Shown here one piece after another: positions 41,011-49,923 of a DNA stretch of 64,000 nt. The position numbers and the translations under genes are program-made. Within the stretch, counting starts at the first letter, position 1, and every line of letters starts with the position of its first letter. The stretch comes from Mesostigma viride (Eukaryota; Streptophyta; Mesostigmatophyceae; Mesostigmatales; Mesostigmataceae): NCBI GenBank assembly GCA_009746045.1, contig RPFO01000246.1:1081795-1145794 (forward strand). The letters are read 5' to 3'. The notes beneath the pieces were generated by a model. That model was not told the origin of the DNA. It saw only the letters and a program-made list of their open reading frames with translations, and ran no database searches.

Positions 41011-41745
41011 ACAGAGTAAACGAACCTTCAACCCTATATACACAGCGAGAAGGAGGGAGGGCGCCCTAGCTTCTCTCACTGCCGCAAGTGGGCAGGCCAC
41101 AGAACGCTCTCTCCACAGCATGCATGGTGCCGGGGCGCAACACTGTGGGTGCAATACAACCAGTGCAATTATACTATAGGTAGGCTGTCGCATAGCTTAT
41201 GCTACAAAGGTGACGTGGGCTCAAGACGTGGGAGAAATGGGCTGCCATCTGCGATAAGCACCTTCCCGAGGGGTATGCTCCTGTTTTCTCCCCACGGGCC
41301 CCGCGGCCCGTTGCTAGCCAGGGTAGAAGTCCGCAGGTGAATCGGGTCATTGGTCCTGAGGATAGCCGCTACACTACCGCCTCGTCTGCCATTTCAGTAG
41401 AGGACAGCTCGGATGAGGATTACATCCCCATCTAGTGCTTAACGGTTGGGGGATGATGCAGACGATATTTGTTTAAACTTTTGTGTAATTATTTTTCTAA
41501 TGAGATTAGCATAGTACTCCGTGGCATGCCTTTGCGCATGACACGCAAGTACTTACTTACTTAAGACGTGGGCTAAGGCGCAAGCTGATGGCCACAAGGT
41601 GCCAGAGCTAATTTAAGGTACTATAACGCTGGGCGCTAATATATCAAGTGCTGTAATGCCTAAGCTATCCCATAATCGATTGCCCCGATCAATTTATTAA
41701 TTCATTAATACCATAATCGATTGCCCCCATCTAGACAGCTAGCTT
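41011..41745. repeat. Partial 3' UTR copies and unique filler
   Basis: 41010-41230 repeats the right fold-back arm. 41440-41565 (around GATGATGCAGACGATATTTG) recurs inverted at 45130-45240. 41570-41745 repeats the 3' UTR once more. No gene. Confidence 0.6.
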
Positions 41746-41910
41746 GAGTGCTCTATCCCGGCGGAGCCCGGGGGGGCTTCCACAGTTTCTTGTTCGGACA
41801 TAACTTAGGTCCCCGCTCCGCCAGTACACTTGGGGCTTCTCGGGGTTGGTCTTGTGGTGGATGTAGTCGGGCCACTGATCGCGGCGTTGTGCTGCTGCGT
41901 TGTCCTACTT
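41746..41910 (-). pseudogene. ORF1 C-terminal fragment, inverted
   Basis: On the minus strand it corresponds to the last 55 codons of ORF1 (QWPDYIHHKTNPEKPQVYW-like, then LWKPPRAPPG). It is followed on its 3' side by UTR sequence in the same orientation. Confidence 0.6.
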
Positions 41911-42283
41911 CCCCTAAAACTTCCATTTTGATTATGCGCAGTCCTGGTGGGGAACGCGGAGCACGCCTAGCGTGCTTTCGATCCATATCGTGTATGTTGC
42001 ATGTGCACTGTGAAGCTGGGGATGCAGAGCCTCCCGTCTTCCGTCATCATGCCTAGCCTGGAGGCAAGCCACAGCTGCTATAGTCAAATTACTACTCACA
42101 TGGAGAGTCTGGCATGTAAACTGTGGGTGCACTACAGCTAGAATGTGCGCCGGGGAGTGACATCTGGCCCGGGCTTGAACAAAAAAAATGAAGACTGAAG
42201 AGTTTGGGGTAGAGAGGCAACTGAAGTGCTTCCAGGATAAACACATTAAGTATAAGTAAGTACGTACGACGCCACAGCACAGG

Positions 42284-43917
42284 CAGCCACAGCAGCTGCA
42301 GCATCCTCGCGGAGCGGCACCTCCCCCAGCACGGACTCCATCCGAGCTGCAGTGGCGCGGAGCAGCTGGCGCCGATGGCTGAGCAGCTCGCCGCCCTGAA
42401 TGTGCCTGACAGCCCACTCAACACTCTCGCGGCCAAGGTCAACAACATTGAAGCCAGAGTCGCACAGTTTTAGGCTCCAGCCTCAGTTTCCTGCTACGCA
42501 AGAGCACGTTATCACCAAGGTTTCCGAGGCCGCAGCCTGACTGTGACCGCCCGAGCTTAACCAGGTGGAAGGCCGAGTCGGCCCGACTGAAGGCACCATG
42601 AAGCTTGAGGCAACTGCTACCAAGGTAGACGCCCTGGCCACGCAGGTCCGGCCGAGATCGCCGAGCGAACGGCCACCATCGCCGCCCAATCGAACCTGCC
42701 GGTAGGGCTAGCGATGACCCCTCGGGTCGCGCCTCCTGGGCTGACCTGCTCAAGAGCCAGGCAACCTCTACCACGTACCACCGCCATCACCACCAAGCTC
42801 CATGAGCTGGAAGACACCCCCTGCGAGGCTGCTGACCGCGGCCGTCGCCGCAGCTGGGTCATCCTGAGGCGCTTTGACATGGCAGCAGCCGGGGAGACCC
42901 CAGACTCTCTTCTCGACGAGCTGAAGAAACAGCTCTTGGCGTGCATGGAGCTACAGTGGCGAAGCAGCTGGCGCCGATGGCTGAGCAGCTCACCGCCATG
43001 AATTAACGCGCCTGACAGCCCACTCAACACACTCTCGGCCCGAAGGTCAACAACATTGAAGCCAGAGTCGCACTTAAGCTCCAGCCTCAGTTCACTGCTA
43101 CGCGGCAAGAGCACATTGCCACCAAAGTTTGCGAGGCCACAGCCACTGTGGCGGTGTGGCCACCCGCCTTAACCACTAGGTGGAAGGCCGAGGGCGGCCA
43201 ACCAAGGCACCGTGAAACTTGAGGCCGTTGCAACCAAGGTAGACGCCCTGGCCACGCAAGTCCCCGAGATCGCCGAGCGAACAGCCACCATCGCCGCCCA
43301 ACCTGCTGGCAGCTAGGGCTATATAGCGATGACCCCTCGACTCGCGCGGCTCCTGGGCTGACCTGCTGAAGAGCCAGGCGACCTCTACCCGGCCAATTGC
43401 ACCACCGCCATCACCATGCACTGGAAGCTCCAGGAGCTGGAAGACACGCGCCGCGAGGCCGCTGACTGCGACCGTCGCCGCTGCCGGGTCATCCTCAAGC
43501 ACTTCGACATGCATCATTGCAGCCGTCCGGAGGAGACCCGGCCAGACTCTCTTCTCGACGAGCTGAAGAAACAACTCCTGGCGTGCATGGAGCTGCAAGG
43601 TGCGACACAGTCTGCAGGGCGCCTACCGCCTGCCCCATGATCCACGGGACAAGGCTGGGCCCCCTCCAGTGGTCCTCACCTTCAGCGACATCACCTAGCC
43701 CGAGTTCGGTTCCTCTCTCGCCACAAGAAGCTGGTGAACACCTCCTGGTTGCTTCAGATAAGTACGATCGACCTGACGCCAGCCCAGCAGCAGCAACATC
43801 GCGATCAGTGGCCCGGCCGACTATGTACATCCCCCGCAAGAGTGACAAGACCAACCCCGAGCCGGAAGCCCCATTCAAAGTGTACTGGCGGGGCGGGGAC
43901 CTTTATGTCAATATAGC
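42284..43917 (+). pseudogene. Two tandem ORF1 copies riddled with micro-insertions
   Basis: Copy 1 (about 42284-42955) covers ORF1 from the Ala-rich linker to the LLDELKKQLLA region. Copy 2 (about 42956-43917) restarts at EQLAPMAEQLAA and runs to the DLYVN end. Compared with 38495-39943, both show high base identity interrupted by frequent 2-10-bp insertions (GGCC, CCGG, TCGA, TGTA, GTAC, GATC-making and others) and few deletions. No frame survives. Flanking 3' UTR copies show the same pattern. Confidence 0.75.
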
Positions 43918-44290
43918 TTAGGCATATTTACAGCGCTTGAAATGATATTAGCACCCAGCGTAATACTAAGTACCTTCCGAACTAGCCACGTCTGGCACCT
44001 TGTGGCCATCAGCTTGCGCCTTTATATACATGTAGCCGACGTCTTGAGCCCACCTCACCTTTGTAGCATAAGCTATGCGTCAGCCTAGGTACCTATGGTA
44101 TTGCACTGGTTGTATTGCACCCACAGTGTTGCCCCCCGGCACCATGCTGCATGTGGAGAGAGCGCTCTGTGTCCTGCCCACTTGCGGCAGTGAGAGAAGC
44201 TAGGGCGCCCTCCCTCCTCGCTGTGTATATAGGGTTCCTTTATTCTGTATTGCATGGCGCCCACATGACGCAGTCATGTGCTTATTAATT
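43918..44290 (+). repeat. ORF1 element 3' UTR copy with micro-insertions
   Basis: Aligns to 39960-40335. Insertions include GGTA in CCTACCTA, TGCA near CATGC, and GCAT in ATTGGC. Ends TGCTTATTAATTAATT where the reference has an ATT run. Confidence 0.7.
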
Positions 44291-44295
44291 AATTA

Positions 44296-44640
44296 TAATG
44301 GAGCTGCCAGGTGCGACACTGCAGGGCGCCTACCGCCTGCCGGCCCGCCATCCCGACGGGACAAGGGCTGGGCCCGGCCCCTCCAGTGGTCCTCACCTTC
44401 AGTGACCGATCGCAGCCGGCGAGTTCGGTTCCTGCATGTCTCGCTGCAAGAAGCTGGTGAACACCCCCTGGTCACTTGACGACTGCCTGACGCCAGCCCA
44501 GCAGCAGCAACGCCGCGACCAGTGGCCGACTACATCCGCCACAAGACCAACCCCGAGAAGCCCCAAGTGTACTGGCGGCCGGGCGGGGACCTTTTTCAGT
44601 CAACAAGAAACTGTGGAAGCCCCGCCCCCCGGGCTCCCCC
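44296..44640 (+). pseudogene. ORF1 C-terminal copy, micro-insertions
   Basis: Starts ATGGAGCTGCCAGGTGCGAC and covers the last 115 codons of ORF1 with about ten small insertions (GGCC twice, CCGG, GATC and others). Followed to about 45120 by another damaged 3' UTR copy. Confidence 0.7.
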
Positions 44641-45130
44641 AGGACTTACACCACTCAAGCTAGTTGTCTAGATGCCATGGGACATGATCGATTATGGGAT
44701 ATGTAGCTTAGTAGGCATTACAGCATGTGAAATGATATTGGCGCACAGCATCTTAGTACCTTCATTGAATTAGCTCTGGCACCTTGTGCATGGCCATCAG
44801 CTTGCGCCTTTTGCCGACGTCTCCAGCCCACCCCACCTTTGTAGCCAAACGCTATGTGTCAGCCTATACCTATCAGGCCGGTCCATGCAATATATTATAT
44901 GAACCTGTATTGCATGGTTGTATTGCACGTCCCGGCGCCACAGCTAGCAGTGATGCGCCCCGGCACCCCGCACCATGCTGTGGAGACAGCGCTCGGCCGT
45001 GGCCTGCCCACTTGCGGCAGTGAGAGAAGCTAGGGCGCCCTCCCTCCTTCTCGTTGTGTATATAGGGTTCCTTTACTTTGTATTGGCATCCACACGTACG
45101 TGACGCAGTAACGTGCCTATAATTTAAAAG

Positions 45131-45336
45131 GAAGGAAGTACTTGCGTGTCATGCGCATGGGCATGCCACGGAGTACATACTATGCTAATCTCATCAGAAA
45201 ATAATTGCACGAAAGTTGCAAATCTCGTCTGCATCATGCCCTATTATATCATTATTAGCTGGCAACCATATATATATAATTATTAGGGTGTCTTGCCCCC
45301 TATTATATATATTATTAGGGTAATTCCACGAGTGCT
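45131..45336. other. Inverted copy of 41440-41565, AT-rich filler
   Basis: 45131-45240 is complementary to 41440-41565. The remainder is AT-rich (TATATATAATTATTAGGG repeats). No gene. Confidence 0.5.
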
Positions 45337-45730
45337 GCCAGCGCCGTGAAGACCGCCTCGACCTCGAGGGTCAGACCGCCCCGTGGTCGGCCCGCACGTG
45401 GTCCTCGTATTGGCGGCAGCGCCTGTCACTCGCCCTCACTCGCACCGTGGCTGATGTGTTATTCCGCCGCACCCGGGCCGACTTTGTCGCGACCCATGCG
45501 GTCTAGATCCCTTCCAGGCCTGCATGGTGGGCCGGCAGCGCTGTTGCTGCGTGTAGTTTTGTGATGTCTAGTTAGTTGTACCTTGTGCCGCTGGCGTGAT
45601 CCTTGGATGTCTGTGTCAGATTACTATTAATTTCTTCAGGGTTATTCTCCCAGTTATCGGGTTTTTCCTTATGTTGCATGCCTATCTCACCTCCGTAATC
45701 TATCATTCTCAATGAAAATATATATAATTA
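45337..45730 (+). pseudogene. 3' end of a second RT/endonuclease element copy
   Basis: Encodes EDRLDLEGQTAPWSARTWSS, then YWRQRLSLALTRTVADVLFR and a stop at about 45505, paralogous to the C-terminus at 47.75-47.91 kb. A 220-bp 3' UTR follows (ending with CAATGAAAATATATATAATT). The next copy begins immediately after. Confidence 0.65.
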
Positions 45731-45740
45731 TTAGGGTGTC

Positions 45741-47925
45741 TTGCCCCCCCCCGAGGGCAAGGTGCGCCCGATCGCCTGCGGTGAGGTGCTCCGCAAGCTC
45801 GTGGGCAAAGTGATCTGCCGCCAAAAGGCGCCCGAGCTCCGTGCCTTTTTCTGCCCGCCCCTCGCAGCGGGTGAGACCTCGGTTGCGGCCCAGCTGGGGG
45901 TGACGACTCCAGGCGGGGCCGATATCCTCATCCATTCGGTGCAGGCCTACCTCGAGGCCCACCCCACCCACGCTGTCGTCAAGGTCGACTGCCACAACGC
46001 GTTCAACAGTCTGTCCCGCGCCAGCATGTTTGCGGCCGTCATGGAGTCCTTCGAGGACTTGTACGCTTGGACAGCCGTGTGCTACGGCCAGCCCGGCCAA
46101 CTGGTTCACATCATGGAGGACGGCACTCGCGGCGGCCTGCTGTCGCGGTCGGGCACCCAGCAAGGGGACCCCCTGGGACCCCTGTACTTTGCCGCCCCCC
46201 TCCAGGGTTGCCTCCAAGCGGTCCATGCTGCCCACCCGGCGGTCGCTATTCAGGCCTACTTGGATGATATCTACCTTCTGGGCCCTGTGCCGGACACCAC
46301 CGCGGCTCTGCTGGCACTGCAGACCGCGGTGGCCGACATCAACCTCCAGTTGACCCTGGCCAAGTGCGCGGTGTACTCGCCCCAAGGTGATTGCTCCGGC
46401 TTCCCGCCCCAGCTCTTGGGCCGGGACGAGCGCCTCCATGGGTTGGATGTCCTCGGCGTTCCGGTTGGCGACCCCGCGTTTGTCATCGATGCTCTGCGGG
46501 CCGCCCTCGAGGCACGCACTGAGGTACTGCCCTTGATTGCGCGCCTTCATGATTCGCAGACCAAGGGTCTGCTTCTGTGGTTTTGCGCTCACCCTCGCGT
46601 CGTTCACTGGCTCCGGGGCGCTCTTCCGGCTCAGGTCCGGCTGGCCGCTGAGGGCCACGACGAACGCATCCAGTCGGCCTTGGCGCAGCTGGTCCCGGGC
46701 CCCGACCTCCCGCCACATGCTATTCGCATTGCCTCCCTGCCTGCACGGATGGGTGGCTGTGGTCTGACTCGTGCCGCCCGGCTGGCCCCAGCAGCATTTT
46801 TGGGCTCCGTCGCTCAGTCGTGGGCGGAAAGCTGCCGGCTCCTGCCCCTTTTGGCAACGGCAGCGCCTGACCTCCTGGACCCCAGCAGCCCTTTGCCCTT
46901 CGTCACCGCCATCCAGGAGGCCTATGCTGAGATCCAGCAGGCCTGTTCTCCCGTCCGTGCCGCTCAGGCGGTACAGCGCCACCTCCCTCGCGGCACTCCC
47001 TCGGTCGCCTCCGTTCAATCTCCCGCCGCATTCCCTGCTCGCGTCATCGATAAACACCAGAAAACCTACGCGGGTATTCTGCACACGGCTGATTGGATTG
47101 CTCTTTTCGCGGACCTCAACGCCCAGGGACGTGCGTGGCTGTTCTCGCTTTCCTTGCGGAGTGTGGGCTCGGCGTACCTTCGTGCTCTTCCCATGGCCCC
47201 CCCATTCGCCTTGGCTCCCAGCCACTACTCGGTGGCGCTCCGGCACCAGCTATTTGCCCCGCAGCCTCTTGTTCCGGCCGGGCGGCCTTGCGGTAGCTGT
47301 GGGCAGCCGCTGGATCCCACGGGGACTCACTACCTTGCCTGCATGGGGGCCAACAGAATCAGAATTGGTATTTGTATTTGCACACTGTCCTCCTGACGGT
47401 GGTGCTCGCCATGATTCGGTCGGTTTTCCCCCACGCGAACATCCGGTCCGAGGATGCGGATGGCGCTGCCTTCTATTCCCCCAACCACCGGCCTGACATC
47501 GTGGTGCTGGACTTTGAGGGGGGTGGCCGGCATCTGCTTATCGACGTTTCGGTGGCGCGGCCCTTGGCTCTTAGCCACGTGGCTGGGGCCTCCCTCACGG
47601 CAGGTTACACGGCGGACCGGGCGGAGCGGGCCAAGCTCCTGGCCTACGGCGACGTCGGGCACCATCGTGTGGTGCCCTTTGTCCTGGAGGAGTTTGGGGC
47701 CATGGGGCCCCTGACCTCCGCCTTCTTCAAGGAGTGTTGCCAGCTCCGGGAGGACCGGCTGGACCTGGAGGGCCAGCGGGCCCCATGGTCGGCGCGGACC
47801 TGGACGTCATATTGGCGTCAGCGCTTGTCGGTGGCGCTGACTCGGGCCATGGCTGACATCATGCTCCGCCGTACGCGGGCTGATTTTGCGGTGCAGCAGG
47901 GCTATTAGGTTCCTCCCGTTAGGCG
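45741..47925 (+). pseudogene. Non-LTR RT with C-terminal zinc motif and RLE-like domain
   Basis: 5'-truncated. RT blocks in order: GKVRPIACGEVLRKLVGKVI, VKVDCHNAFNSLSR, SGTQQGDPLGPLYFA and AYLDDIYLLG (YLDD catalytic box). The thumb follows, then a CGSCGQPLDPTGTHYLAC zinc motif (C-x2-C-x7-H-x4-C spacing), a GARHDSV segment and PDIVVLDFEGGGRHLLIDVS, the pattern of the restriction-like endonuclease of R2/CRE-type elements. C-terminus WRQRLSVALTRAMADIMLRR. The frame is broken near 47345-47400 by about 45 inserted bases and shifts again near 47430. Such elements insert by target-primed reverse transcription. Whether it belongs with the ORF1 family here is not shown. Confidence 0.75.
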
Positions 47926-47953
47926 TTTCCATTGGTCTTATCGTAGTATAGAG

Positions 47954-48143
47954 CTTTGACATGGCTCTGTATATAGGTTTATAGCTGGGCGTTTGCTTTG
48001 GTTTGAGTGATTTCACTCTGCTGTAAGTAATTATATTTTTAATATATATATTAAAAATATAATTACTTACAGCAGTCTGAGTGAAATCACTCAAACCAAA
48101 GCAAACGCCCAGCTATAAACCTATATACAGAGCCATGTCAAAG
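47954..48143. repeat. 190-bp near-perfect palindrome (hairpin)
   Basis: Arms of about 94 bp meet at TTTAATATATATATTAAA with no spacer. The left arm is the 3' UTR of the RT element (CTTTGACATGGCTCTGTATA) and the right arm its exact inverse. The only break is a 4-base insertion (TCTG) in the right arm after CAGCAG. Confidence 0.9.
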
Positions 48144-48164
48144 ATCATCTTCTTGACGACGAGC

Positions 48165-48790
48165 CACGAGCCACGAGCCACGAGCGGACATGGCTGACGG
48201 CGGAGCTCAGAACTTTTGCGTCTGAGCCCCAAATTCAGTCAGGCTACTTGCATCAGATGCGTCTTTTCAAGACGCATCTGCTAGTATAATCGGTTACGGC
48301 TGTAAGTTACGCAGTATTTTGCAAATGCCACCAAAACGCAGCCTTGACAAACAAATCGAGCTGCTGTCGCGGCATTCCCGTCGCCAGCAGCACGTGCGAC
48401 ATCAACTCCTGCGGACGCCAACCTTTTCGCGCTGATCGAAGCTCTCCCCCCCGGTCTGCCTCCCTCGACGCAGTGCTCTATATGCCAAATTCGTCGCCCA
48501 TTCCCAAGAAAACCCGAACTTCCCATACCAAATGGGATGTCCGCCGCTTCGGCGCCGGCCAGCGGGATTTTTGCATCTTGGAAATCTTTCCGCTCACGAA
48601 GGAACAATGTGACGATGTTATCAAGTTCCTGGCCCGCCATGACGAACTTTTCCTGCATGCCTACCCCTGGCGACAAGGTCACCAAGCCCGCCTGGGAATG
48701 GCTGCTTCAAGAACCGGAGGCGTACTTGAAGGCAGTCATCATGTGCAGCTACCTGCGCTGCGACGCCCAGGACATCACCCAGATAATTGG
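48165..48790 (+). pseudogene. 5' UTR and ORF1 N-terminal part, cut by LTR element
   Basis: Repeats 38348-38945. It has tandem GAGCCAC units at the 5' edge, the same 5' UTR hairpin, then ORF1 codons 1-150 with 2-4-base insertions (for example ATGC making GCATGC, CG making CGCG, AA making AATT). It ends inside the DITQI codons at CCCAGATAATTGG, where the LTR begins. Confidence 0.75.
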
Positions 48791-48916
48791 TGTTACGTCG
48801 CGTAACAATTCGTTGTAGTTACGGACGTAAATTAGGTCCTTTGCCTCGGTTGTTCCTAGGTTTACGTGTAGTTCCAACTGGGACACTATTGCCCTCGTAA
48901 CAGTACTGTGGTACAT
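48791..48916 (+). repeat. 5' LTR, verified part
   Basis: Identical to 63875-64000. The LTR continues beyond 48916, but its end cannot be fixed because the 3' copy runs off the window. A GGAATAAACGGG sequence at about 49170 could mark the polyadenylation region. Confidence 0.85.
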
Positions 48917-49200
48917 TGGGTGCTTTTGGGCGCCGCGCCGCGTACTTTATTAGTGGTCCTTATCCTTTGGTAGAATGTAGTGGACCAGCGTGCATCTGTG
49001 TAGCTGCCTTTGCATCTGTAGGCGAGGGCCAGGTCGGCCCGAGCATGTTGGACCGTTGGTGACCATTTATGCACGTTCCACCCCTCGTGTGGTCACTCGG
49101 CGTGTGTTAAATGAATTAACACATATAGGCTTGGGTCACGGCAGTGTAGTGTGTTTCCTTCCTCTATTCCTGGAATAAACGGGTTCGGGTAAATGGTTGT

Positions 49201-49503
49201 ATGGCGTATTATAGCAACACATACGTGAATGCATTGAGATCAGCTCCGTCTCGTTCGTCTTTCGCTAGGGGTTTGAGTAGAGGAGGCCTGACCAATTTAG
49301 GTAGCTTCAGGCCCAGTAGAGGTAGAGGTGGAGGTAGAAGTTTAGGACGTAACAATGGTTCCGGAGGAACTTTCGTAGGTAGAGAACGAGACGACGGTCC
49401 TTTGTCACATACGCCTTTGCAAGAACCCTTCCGCGTCCAGGGATACGAAGACGACACTTTTTTGACAGGTAATGGGCGGGTCGCCGTCAAACTGGGAGAG
49501 TAG
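49201..49503 (+). CDS. Small RG-rich ORF in 5' region of chromovirus
   Basis: 100 codons from MAYYSNTYVNALRSAPSRSS to LGE, stop at 49501. Rich in Arg, Gly and Ser (SRGRGGGRSLGRNNGSGG), resembling RGG-type RNA-binding tails. Codon use is AT-richer than the downstream 3' ORF. It may be part of the LTR or leader. No homologue recognised. Confidence 0.4.
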   Translation: MAYYSNTYVNALRSAPSRSSFARGLSRGGLTNLGSFRPSRGRGGGRSLGRNNGSGGTFVGRERDDGPLSHTPLQEPFRVQGYEDDTFLTGNGRVAVKLGE

Positions 49504-49923
49504 TGCTGCCCGGTTCGGGACACGAGCTGCCTAGATGCTAGACCTGCTCGTAGCGGATAAACCCTTTCGTAGATAGCTCCTTCGTTTTGTTTTCCTGCGC
49601 AAGTTTTCTTCCTGTCGTAGATAGAGGATAATTCTCTTCCTGTCGTAGATAGAGGATAATTGTTTGGTTCGGCAACAGTGAGACGAGTAGCGTCGTGGTA
49701 GACTACACCTTTTTCCTTCGTGCTGCTGTTTTATTAGACGGCCGCACCCGCAGAGATACGGGTCGCTGCTTTTAGGACGAACGCTGGACTATTCGGTCGC
49801 TGATTTTAGGACGAGCGCTGGACTATTCCGCCCTCATGCTGCTTTCGGTGCTCCATATCGCCCAGATAAGTCGCCTACCCCTTCTTCTAGCGTGACGACA
49901 CAAGACCCACCAGGTGCGTTACC
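49504..49923. other. Leader with short direct repeats
   Basis: Holds two copies of TTCCTGTCGTAGATAGAGGA (about 49610-49660) and two of TTTTAGGACGA(A/G)CGCTGGAC (about 49769-49825). No ORF. Confidence 0.55.

Noticed and set aside
45687-47246. 519-codon minus-strand ORF opposite the RT gene
   Set aside because: The plus strand encodes clear RT motifs. The minus frame is an antisense shadow of GC-rich codons.
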